From assembly GCA_003243865.1 (NCBI GenBank), contig QHBQ01000166.1:1-18175 (forward strand): a DNA stretch of 18,175 bases, read 5' to 3'. Under the pieces are notes generated by a model. That model searched no databases. It saw only the letters and a program-made list of their open reading frames with translations, and was not told where the DNA came from. Shown here one piece after another: positions 1 through 6,098 of the stretch (its first letter is position 1; each line of letters begins with the position of its first letter). Origin of the DNA: Candidatus Chloroheliales bacterium. Lineage in GTDB: Bacteria; Chloroflexota; Chloroflexia; QHBQ01. A program made the translations under genes and the position numbers.

Positions 1-996
1 GCCAAAGGCGTTGGTGTAGGCAACCTTGCCCTCTTCCAGGCAGGCAGGGGTGAAAGGCTGCTGGCCGTTGGCATCGCCGATGGCGTAGATGCCGGAAATA
101 TTGGTTTCAAGGTAGTCGTTTACCTTGATGTTGCCCTTGTCATCGGTTTCGATGCCCGCCACCTGAAGGTCGAGCGTGTCGCCGTTCGACTGCCTGCCGA
201 TGGCAACGAACAGGTGGCTGCCCGCGACAGTGCGCTCGTCACCCGCCTTGTTCTGCACGGTGAGCCGAATACCCTGCTCAGTCGGTTCGATGCGGCTAGC
301 CTTGTAGCCGAGCAGCAGGTTGAGGCCTTCATCGCTGAATGCCTGCGCGATGACCTTACTAATCTCCGGCTCCTCGTTGGGAACAAGATGGGCATTGCTC
401 TGCACGATAGTAACTTCCGACCCGTAGCGCCGATAGCACTGGCCCAGTTCGCAGCCGATATAACCGCCGCCGAGGATGACAAGGTGGCTGGGAAGTTCGG
501 TCAGGTTCATCACATTCTCGTTGGTGTAGTATTGCACCCGGTCAAGCCCTTCGATATGCGGAACGACGGGGCGCTGGCCGGTGGCAAGGAAGATCTTGTC
601 GGCGTGGAGGATACGGCCCTGGACGGTAATCTGATGGTCGCCCGTAAAGCGAGCCTGGCCCTTTATCAGGGTGAGATTCTTTTGCTTATTGGCATCTTCC
701 AGCATCCCCTCGCGCTCTTTCTTGAGCCGCTCATCCTTCTCTTTGACGATGGCGGCCAGATCCACGGTCGGCGCGCTGGCGCTGACGTGGTAGCGGGCGG
801 CGGTGCGCACCTGATGGGCAATGCGGGCACGGTGGATCATGAACTTGCTGGGGATGCAGCCGACGTTCAGGCAGGTGCCGCCATAGGGGTCTTGATAAAT
901 CAGAGCGACTTTCTTACCAGTAGGCACGACCATGCTCTCCACCTGGGTGCCAGCCTCGCCTGCGCCGATAATGATCGCGTCGAACTCTTCGGTCAT
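1..996 (-). CDS. Class I pyridine nucleotide-disulfide oxidoreductase (MerA/dihydrolipoamide dehydrogenase-like), C-terminus cut by window edge
   Basis: The minus-strand frame is open from an ATG at 994-996 to the left edge, giving 332 residues. It starts MTEEFDAIIIGAGEAG, an FAD-binding GxGxxG fold (G11, G13, G16). The redox-active disulfide motif GGTCLNVGCIPSK follows, with C42 and C47. A second dinucleotide fold (VILGGGYIGCELG) for NAD(P)H lies mid-protein, and the second FAD motif reads IYAIGDANGQQPFTPACLEEG near the edge. In this family electrons pass from NAD(P)H through FAD to the Cys pair and a cytoplasmic substrate. The missing part should hold the dimerisation domain with the His-Glu pair, so mercuric reductase, lipoamide dehydrogenase and generic FAD oxidoreductase cannot be separated. 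Oddity: the acidic residue usual at the end of the second strand (VALIE) is Y34 here. The SD AGGAGG (1003-1008) overlaps the stop of the upstream methyltransferase gene, so this is the distal gene of the minus-strand run. Confidence 0.9.
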   Translation of the reverse strand, partial: MTEEFDAIIIGAGEAGTQVESMVVPTGKKVALIYQDPYGGTCLNVGCIPSKFMIHRARIAHQVRTAARYHVSASAPTVDLAAIVKEKDERLKKEREGMLEDANKQKNLTLIKGQARFTGDHQITVQGRILHADKIFLATGQRPVVPHIEGLDRVQYYTNENVMNLTELPSHLVILGGGYIGCELGQCYRRYGSEVTIVQSNAHLVPNEEPEISKVIAQAFSDEGLNLLLGYKASRIEPTEQGIRLTVQNKAGDERTVAGSHLFVAIGRQSNGDTLDLQVAGIETDDKGNIKVNDYLETNISGIYAIGDANGQQPFTPACLEEGKVAYTNAFG

Positions 997-1006
997 AATA
1001 AGCCTC

Positions 1007-1747
1007 CTATAGTTTGATGCCATAGCCGAGATAAGATAGTGACGTATCCTTGCTGATGGTGAAGCCACCAGCGTAGCGGTCGCGCAGCAGCCCGATGGCG
1101 GTGGCAAGGGGGTTGCGGGCGGGGCTGAGGCCGCGCACCTCCTGGTTCTGCACCCTAGCGCGGGCGAGGGCGAGGGTCAGTTCGTCGGGCGGCACGAACA
1201 TCCGCCACTCGTGGGTGTGCGGCGGGGTAGCGTGCAGAATATTCTGAATGCCCACAATCGCTAGCAGCAGCGACTTGACGGTGCGATTGATGGTGTCGTA
1301 GGCGATCACCCCGCCGGAGCGCACTACCCGGCTCATCTCGCCCACGGCATCATCGAGGCGGTCGGAGACGTGTTCGAGGAAGTCGGAGCTAACCACTGCA
1401 TCGAAGCTGGCGTCGGCGAAGGGCAGGTCGAAGACGCTGCCAACCAGATATTCGATGTTGAACAAGCCACTACCCACAGCGTGGCGGCGAGCGGTGGCGA
1501 TGCTGGGGGCGGAGCGGTCAATGCCGGTCACGATTGCGCCCGCCTTCGCCAGTTGCTCGCTGACCAACCCGCCGCCGCAGCCGACATCGAGGATGCGCAC
1601 GCCGCTCACCTCGCCCAACACCTGGCGAATGGCCGAGCGAAAGTAGCTGGTGCGGGTGGGGTTCATCTCGTGCAGCAGGCAGCAGGTGCCGCGCGGCGAC
1701 CACCATTCGTCGTTGAGGTCGTCGTACCAGGAATTGTTGATCGGCAT
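1007..1747 (-). CDS. UbiG-like class I SAM-dependent methyltransferase
   Basis: The product has 246 residues from an ATG at 1745-1747. A longer frame opens at 1804, but the family's conserved start (YDDLNDEWWSPRG, then HEMNP) begins just after the chosen ATG. SAM motif I is DVGCGGG (residues 54-60), with an acidic residue D77 after strand 2. SSDFLEHV (about 120-127) and TINRT (152-156) match the UbiG family pattern, as does the HTHEW segment about 40 residues on. UbiG methylates hydroxyl groups of polyprenyl-phenol intermediates in ubiquinone synthesis. If the host is a Chloroflexota member that uses menaquinone, the substrate here is probably different and cannot be told from sequence. The start has only a weak SD and lies inside the 3' end of the DUF72 gene, which suggests translational coupling. 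The stop codon overlaps the SD of the next gene (the reductase). Confidence 0.88.
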   Translation of the reverse strand: MPINNSWYDDLNDEWWSPRGTCCLLHEMNPTRTSYFRSAIRQVLGEVSGVRILDVGCGGGLVSEQLAKAGAIVTGIDRSAPSIATARRHAVGSGLFNIEYLVGSVFDLPFADASFDAVVSSDFLEHVSDRLDDAVGEMSRVVRSGGVIAYDTINRTVKSLLLAIVGIQNILHATPPHTHEWRMFVPPDELTLALARARVQNQEVRGLSPARNPLATAIGLLRDRYAGGFTISKDTSLSYLGYGIKL

Positions 1748-2556
1748 AATGCGTTCACCAGCTTGATGAACTCTTCGGCGCTGCTGGGAGCATGACCAGC
1801 CCACTGGTTGTTGAAGTAGCCCCAGACCTCATGTTCTTCGGCGAGCAACTTCTTGGCGATTTCCGCCCACTTCTGTAGCTCTTCGCTGCGGTCGCGCACG
1901 GGGATTGGCTCTTGCAAGTCGCCGAGCCAGCGGATATAGACGAAATCGGCGGTGGCAACATCCAGGTAGCGGGGCATCCAGGGCGCGTCGCTGGAGGTCA
2001 GCGCCAGGGCGATGTTGTGGAAGCGCAGGATGTTGTAGAGCTTGTCGTCCAGCCAACCCTTGTGTCGCACCTCCACGGCGTAGCGATAGGGATGCACCGC
2101 ATCCTGCTTGTCAGCCGCAGTGGTGGGCGGCAGGGCGGCCAGGTAATTCTCCAGCGCGGCATAGTTCTCCTCAGTCGGCTTGAAGCTGTAGGGGAACTGT
2201 AGCACGAACGGCCCCATCTTTGCGCCCAGTGCGGCCATGGTGGTAAGGAACTCGTCGGTCTCCTGCTGGGCGTCGAACAGCTTCTTGTCGTGGGTGATGA
2301 TGCGGGGGAACTTGGCGGCGAAGATGAAATCGGCGGGGGTGCGCTCGTGCCAGTCGGCAACCGTGCTGGGGCGGGGTATGCCGTAGAAGGTGCTGTCCAG
2401 CTCGACCGTCTTGAAGTGCTTGACGTATTCATCGAGCATCTCCTTCGAGTCGCTGGTGCCTTCGGGGTAGAAGTTGCCCGCCCAGTCGCGGTAGTTCCAG
2501 CCTGCGGTACCGATGTGGAGTGCTGAGTTTTGAGTTTTGAGTTTTGAGCTAGGCAT
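1663..2556 (-). CDS. DUF72 family protein (TIM-barrel-like)
   Basis: The product has 297 residues. The N-terminal motif HIGTAGWNYRDW (residues 14-25), FYPEGTS, VELDSTFYGIP, FAAKFPRIITH, FVLQFPYSF, YAVEVRHKGW and the terminal VWGYFNNQWAGHAPSSA are the ordered hallmarks of DUF72 (YecE-like) proteins. These cytoplasmic proteins have a TIM-barrel fold and poorly known function. Two oddities are visible. First, the residues before HIGTAGW (SKLKTQNSAL) are encoded by a 7-bp tandem repeat, and the ATG at 2554-2556 is the only ATG/GTG/TTG in frame between the upstream stop and this motif. Second, the natural end appears to lie near residue 268, but the frame continues about 28 residues through the start of the methyltransferase gene, an 85-nt overlap. 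The start lies 5 nt after the dienelactone hydrolase stop, so both are probably co-transcribed. Confidence 0.88.
   Translation of the reverse strand: MPSSKLKTQNSALHIGTAGWNYRDWAGNFYPEGTSDSKEMLDEYVKHFKTVELDSTFYGIPRPSTVADWHERTPADFIFAAKFPRIITHDKKLFDAQQETDEFLTTMAALGAKMGPFVLQFPYSFKPTEENYAALENYLAALPPTTAADKQDAVHPYRYAVEVRHKGWLDDKLYNILRFHNIALALTSSDAPWMPRYLDVATADFVYIRWLGDLQEPIPVRDRSEELQKWAEIAKKLLAEEHEVWGYFNNQWAGHAPSSAEEFIKLVNALCRSTIPGTTTSTTNGGRRAAPAACCTR
2519..2548. repeat. Solo heptad tandem repeat with AGTGCTGAG end motif
   Basis: On the plus strand AGTGCTGAG (2519-2527) runs into three copies of GAGTTTT (2525-2545) plus a terminal GAG. The array lies wholly inside the first codons of the DUF72 gene, read on the other strand. 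The same AGTGCTGAG(G/T)TTTGAG pattern forms the right end of the element at 17528-17546, so this appears to be a solo copy of the same dispersed repeat family. Heptanucleotide tandem repeats of this kind resemble the STRR sequences described in cyanobacteria; the kinship is an inference. Confidence 0.75.
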
Positions 2557-2561
2557 TTGCT

Positions 2562-3278
2562 TTACCCCAGATGCTGCTTGAAGAAGGCAATCAGTTCGGT
2601 GAAGGCGTCGGCAGCGGCGTCGGGCTTGCCCATGCCATGCGTAGGGTTCATGAAGGCGTGACCGGCGTCGGGGTATACGATGACCTTGGAATCATCCTTC
2701 TCCTGCTGCTCGATTAGGTTCGCGATGTTGTCTCTGGTACTCTTAGGGATGCTCGGGTCGTTCTCGCCAAAGATGGCAAGGATGGGTACGGTAATCTTCG
2801 CCATATCCTCGGCGGTCGGGTTGTAGCCGCCGGGATAGAAAGGGGCGATGCAGGCGAGTTGCTCACTGACCTGCTCGGCGGTGCGCAAGGTGAGCATCCC
2901 ACCCATGCAGAAGCCCGCCATGCCAACCGCCTTCGGTTCAACATCGTCACGCCCGCGCAAGTAGACGATCGCCTGCTCGATCTCGGCCACCGCCTCATCC
3001 TTGTTCAGCGTCATCGCCCCCTTCTGCGCCTCGTTCGGCTCGGCCACTACCTTGCCATGATAGAAGTCGGGAGTCAGCACTACGTAGCCTTCGTTGGCGA
3101 TTTGCTGCGCCAGGTCCTTGATGTGCGGCTCGAGGCCCCACCACTCCTGCACCAAAATTACGCCGAGGTGCTGCTGCCCGTCATTAGGGCGAGCGAGGAA
3201 GCCATCGGCGCTGCCGCCGTTGCCGGGGTAGCTGACCGTCTCGGTAGTTACGTTATAGCCCTGGGGATTAGGTTGCAT
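2562..3278 (-). CDS. Dienelactone hydrolase family protein
   Basis: The product has 238 residues, the usual length for the family. It is a cytoplasmic alpha/beta hydrolase with a Cys-His-Asp triad. The nucleophile elbow is GFCMGG with C124, the acid is D174 in GENDPSIP, and the base is H207 in DAGHAF. The family glutamate is E45 in VQEWWG. Dienelactone hydrolase opens dienelactone to maleylacetate in chloroaromatic breakdown, but most family members in genomes like this act on unknown esters or lactones, and no other chlorocatechol pathway gene is nearby. The ATG at 3276-3278 is preceded by an AGGAGGAG SD. It is the promoter-proximal gene of the minus-strand run, with DUF72, methyltransferase and reductase genes following. 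No signal peptide is seen. Confidence 0.93.
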   Translation of the reverse strand: MQPNPQGYNVTTETVSYPGNGGSADGFLARPNDGQQHLGVILVQEWWGLEPHIKDLAQQIANEGYVVLTPDFYHGKVVAEPNEAQKGAMTLNKDEAVAEIEQAIVYLRGRDDVEPKAVGMAGFCMGGMLTLRTAEQVSEQLACIAPFYPGGYNPTAEDMAKITVPILAIFGENDPSIPKSTRDNIANLIEQQEKDDSKVIVYPDAGHAFMNPTHGMGKPDAAADAFTELIAFFKQHLG

Positions 3279-3326
3279 AGCTGCTCCTCCTGTTTTAACA
3301 AAATGATACAGTGCCGTTGTCCCATT

Positions 3327-3335
3327 ATTATAACA
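3327..3335 (-). promoter_or_regulatory. Candidate extended -10 promoter for the dienelactone hydrolase run
   Basis: Read on the minus strand this is TGTTATAAT, a consensus TATAAT (3327-3332) preceded by the TGn extension. No good -35 box stands 16-18 nt upstream, which is tolerated with an extended -10. It lies about 50 nt before the start codon at 3278. Confidence 0.5.
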
Positions 3336-3346
3336 TAAATCGGGCC

Positions 3347-3360
3347 ATCAGGTTATCAGG
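3347..3360. repeat. Short direct repeat ATCAGG-tt-ATCAGG
   Basis: Two ATCAGG copies (3347-3352 and 3355-3360) lie just upstream of the minus-strand -10 box, where an activator or repressor could sit. The motif is short and may be chance. Confidence 0.25.
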
Positions 3361-3391
3361 AGGCACGGATAAGCGGCGCGACCAGCAATGC

Positions 3392-3401
3392 CGCAGCTGC
3401 G
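3392..3401. promoter_or_regulatory. Perfect 10-bp palindrome CGCAGCTGCG in divergent intergenic region
   Basis: The sequence equals its own reverse complement. It lies about 20 nt upstream of the plus-strand -35 box and between the two divergent promoters, so it is a possible operator, for instance for the HTH protein encoded next door. The function is inference. Confidence 0.3.
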
Positions 3402-3422
3402 ACAACCAGGCACCAGCCAGAT

Positions 3423-3452
3423 TTGAAGCACTGCCCCCAATCGTGCTATAAT
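3423..3452 (+). promoter_or_regulatory. Candidate sigma-70 type promoter for the STAND regulator pair
   Basis: TTGAAG (3423-3428) and a perfect TATAAT (3447-3452) are separated by 18 nt. Transcription would start near 3459, leaving a leader of about 40 nt with the SD AAAGGAG (3482-3488) 9 nt before the ATG at 3498. Confidence 0.6.
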
Positions 3453-3497
3453 AAGGGCAACACAAACCGCAGTCATCACTGAAAGGAGCATCGCCAT

Positions 3498-6065
3498 ATG
3501 TACGATTTGGCCGCCTTTCGTGACCGCATCGCCGCTCTCTACCGCCGCTCCGCCCCGTACGACGATGGTCGTCGCCCCACTCAGCAAGACCTCGCCGACG
3601 CCATTAACCTCAGCCGCTCGGAACTGAGCAGTCGGCTCAATGGCCTACGTCATGCCCGGCTGCTCCCTCGCGACGTTCACGCCATCATCCGTACCCTCGC
3701 CGAGTGGGGCGCGATTACCACCCAGGCCGAGGCGCGCGAACTGCTAGCTCTGGTGAATTGCCCTAACTTCACCGCCGCGGAGTGGCAGTCGCCGCCGCTG
3801 GTTGACCTTATCCCCCCGCCAGCGACACCATCGGCTGCTCCTGCGCCTGACCCCGCGAGCCAGCCACGCAGCAACCTACCCCACGCCATCACTAGCTTCG
3901 TTGGTCGCCGCCGCGAACTGGACGAACTTGCCCGCCTCATCCCCCAGCAGCGGCTCGTCACCCTCAGCGGTGTGGGCGGCGCGGGCAAGACCAGGCTAGC
4001 GCTGGAAGTTAGCGTACAGGTGCAAGGGCGCTTCGCCGATGGCGCTTACTTCGTCGAGCTAGCTAGCCAGCGTGACTCCGATCTGGTGGCGCAGAGTGTC
4101 GCCCGCGCTCTGGGAGTGAAAGAGCAGGCTGGTCAGTCTGCGAGCGAGGCGACGCTAGCCTTCATCCAGAGCAAGGAATTGCTCCTCGTGCTGGACAACT
4201 GTGAGCATCTGGTGCGCGCGAGTGCCACACTTGTGCGCGAGTTGTTGACCGCTTGCCCGCGCCTACACGTTCTCGCCACCAGCCGCGCGCTGCTGCGCGT
4301 TGCGGGCGAGGTAGTTTACCCTATACCCCCTCTGCCGCTGCCAGGGGAAGGCACGGCCAGCACGGCAGAGGGACTAATCAGTAGTGAGGCGGTGCAGTTG
4401 TTCGTGGAACGAGCCAGCGTCCACCCCGCCTTCCGCTTTAGTAACGATAACGCTACGGTAGTACGGGCGATTTGTGAGCAACTCGATGGCATCCCCCTTG
4501 CCATCGAGCTAGCCGCTGCCCGCCTGCGGGTGTTGTCTGCCGCCCAGCTTCAGGCCCAGCTTGCCGACCGTTTCGCAATCCTTGCCGACCGCAACGAATC
4601 AGACCCTCGCCACCAGACGATCAAGGCCACCATTGATTGGAGCTACAACCTACTCACCCCCGATGAGCAGTCACTATTCCGCAAACTGGCAGTATTCAAC
4701 GGCGGCTTCACCCTTGCCGATGTCGCTGGTATCCTGAGTGTGCCTGAGACTGCGGTGCTGGATGAATTGACCGAACTACTCGACAAGAGCCTGATTTATC
4801 AGACCCCCGGTGTTGAGGACGAGCCTCGTTTTGCGATGCTGGAAACCGTCCGCGAATACGCTCTGCTCAAGTTGTGTGAGGCGAGCGAGGAAGAGGATGC
4901 CCGCCGCGAACACGCCAACTACTATGCGATCGTCGCCGAGGCGTCCTACAACGAGTTGCGCGGCCCCCAGCAGGGGCGATGGTTCGCCCGGCTCAAGCAG
5001 GAGCATGACAATTTGCAGTCGGCGGCTACCTGGGCGCTCGACAACGCCCCCCCGCTGGCTCTCCGCTATGCCGCCGCGCTGTTCCGCTTTTGGTATCCGA
5101 TGGGTTACATCAACGAGGGCATCCAGACTATCGAAGCGGCGTTGGCTAAGAGCGCGGGCCCAGCCGAGCAGAGGCGGGCACAGGCGTTGCGCAACCTGGG
5201 TGTACTCTACATGGAGCAAGGTGCTTTTGAGCGAGCCAACTCTCTGTATTGGGAGAGCCTCCAGCTTTATCATGACCTCGATCAGCCGCGTGAGGTCGCT
5301 ACCTGCTACTTCGATCTCGGCATCGTAGCGATGGAGCAGGGTAACTACGAGCGCACTGATGAATATTTCACCACTGCATTGCGGCTGTACCGTGAGTTTG
5401 GCGACAGCAGCGATGTGGCCCAAACGCTGGTCGCTCTCGCTGAGTTCAGGACATATCAAGACCGCTTTGTTGAAGCCGAGCCGCTAGCCCGCGAAGGGTT
5501 GGCCTTGCAGCGCCAGGCGGCCAACAACCGCGCCATAGTTGAGACCCTGAATATCCTGTCCGGTGTTGTCGCTCACAAGGGTGATTATCTGGCCGCTCGC
5601 CATTTCTGCGAAGAGGCGTTGGCGATTGCCAATCAGCAAGGCGATCGGCGCAATGCGGCCGTCTCAATGCGTAGTCTAGGTGAGATACTTTATCATCTGG
5701 GTGACTATCCTGCCTCCTACAAGATACTGCAGCAAAGCATTGTTCTCTCCCAGGAACTGGGAAGTAGAACCGGCATTATTTCGGCGCTCGAACTGCTTGC
5801 TGAGGCGGTTTCCGCAGATGACCCGGCGCGGGCGACGCGACTGTGGGGCGCAGGTAATGGCTTGCGTAAGGCAATTGGTCTGACCCCACCTCCCAATGAA
5901 CAGTTCAAGAGCGAGCAGGACAGAACCGCCCTGCGTCACCGCCTCGGCAACGCCGCCTACGCTCATGCCTATCTCGAAGGGGAGATGATGTCGCTCGAAG
6001 AAGCGATCGCCTACGCTTTGGTGCAAAGCGATACCAGCTCGTCTGCTCTCCCGGTCTACCCTTGA
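3498..6065 (+). CDS. HTH-NB-ARC-TPR STAND ATPase, copy 1
   Basis: The product has 855 residues and no signal peptide, so it should act in the cytoplasm. Residues 1-90 form an XRE-like helix-turn-helix module centred on PTQQDLADAINLSRSELSS (27-45). A proline/alanine-rich linker (about 98-125) follows. The NTPase begins SFVGRRRELDELARL, with Walker A GVGGAGKT (158-165), Walker B LLLVLDN (D233), a sensor-type TSR near 261-263 and an ARC-type DGIPLAIELAAARLR near 330. A winged-helix segment starts near 374 (TIDWSYNLL). TPR repeats fill about 550-760 (for example LGVLYMEQGAFERANSLYWESL). The C-terminus (ARATRLWGAGNGLRKAIG through EGEMMSLEEAIAYAL) is a cap common to AfsR/LuxR-type ATPases. STAND proteins act as ligand-gated switches; here the HTH suggests a transcription regulator. 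A close paralog begins 33 nt downstream, so both are probably one transcript. Confidence 0.9.
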   Translation: MYDLAAFRDRIAALYRRSAPYDDGRRPTQQDLADAINLSRSELSSRLNGLRHARLLPRDVHAIIRTLAEWGAITTQAEARELLALVNCPNFTAAEWQSPPLVDLIPPPATPSAAPAPDPASQPRSNLPHAITSFVGRRRELDELARLIPQQRLVTLSGVGGAGKTRLALEVSVQVQGRFADGAYFVELASQRDSDLVAQSVARALGVKEQAGQSASEATLAFIQSKELLLVLDNCEHLVRASATLVRELLTACPRLHVLATSRALLRVAGEVVYPIPPLPLPGEGTASTAEGLISSEAVQLFVERASVHPAFRFSNDNATVVRAICEQLDGIPLAIELAAARLRVLSAAQLQAQLADRFAILADRNESDPRHQTIKATIDWSYNLLTPDEQSLFRKLAVFNGGFTLADVAGILSVPETAVLDELTELLDKSLIYQTPGVEDEPRFAMLETVREYALLKLCEASEEEDARREHANYYAIVAEASYNELRGPQQGRWFARLKQEHDNLQSAATWALDNAPPLALRYAAALFRFWYPMGYINEGIQTIEAALAKSAGPAEQRRAQALRNLGVLYMEQGAFERANSLYWESLQLYHDLDQPREVATCYFDLGIVAMEQGNYERTDEYFTTALRLYREFGDSSDVAQTLVALAEFRTYQDRFVEAEPLAREGLALQRQAANNRAIVETLNILSGVVAHKGDYLAARHFCEEALAIANQQGDRRNAAVSMRSLGEILYHLGDYPASYKILQQSIVLSQELGSRTGIISALELLAEAVSADDPARATRLWGAGNGLRKAIGLTPPPNEQFKSEQDRTALRHRLGNAAYAHAYLEGEMMSLEEAIAYALVQSDTSSSALPVYP

Positions 6066-6081
6066 TCTGGTTCTCTGTGGA

Positions 6082-6097
6082 AGGAGCAATCTCTCCT
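6082..6097 (+). promoter_or_regulatory. RBS-sequestering mini-hairpin before STAND copy 2
   Basis: AGGAG (6082-6086) pairs exactly with CTCCT (6093-6097) across the loop CAATCT, and the ATG of the second STAND gene follows 1 nt later. The stem contains the SD itself, so folding would lower initiation unless ribosomes arriving from copy 1 (stop at 6065) open it. A 5-bp stem is weak, so the effect is uncertain. Confidence 0.35.
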
Positions 6098-6098
6098 C

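Noticed and set aside
214..1017. 267-residue plus-strand open frame opposite the reductase gene
   Set aside because: It is antisense to a gene with intact GxGxxG and CxxxxC motifs; its translation has no recognisable family features and arises from GC-rich third positions.
1748..1804. Upstream start at 1804 for the methyltransferase
   Set aside because: The extra 19 residues (MGWSCSQQRRRVHQAGERI) lack family similarity, lie inside conserved DUF72 coding sequence, and the family start fits the ATG at 1747.
4776..5459. 227-residue minus-strand frame inside STAND copy 1
   Set aside because: Antisense shadow of the TPR region; no domain signature.
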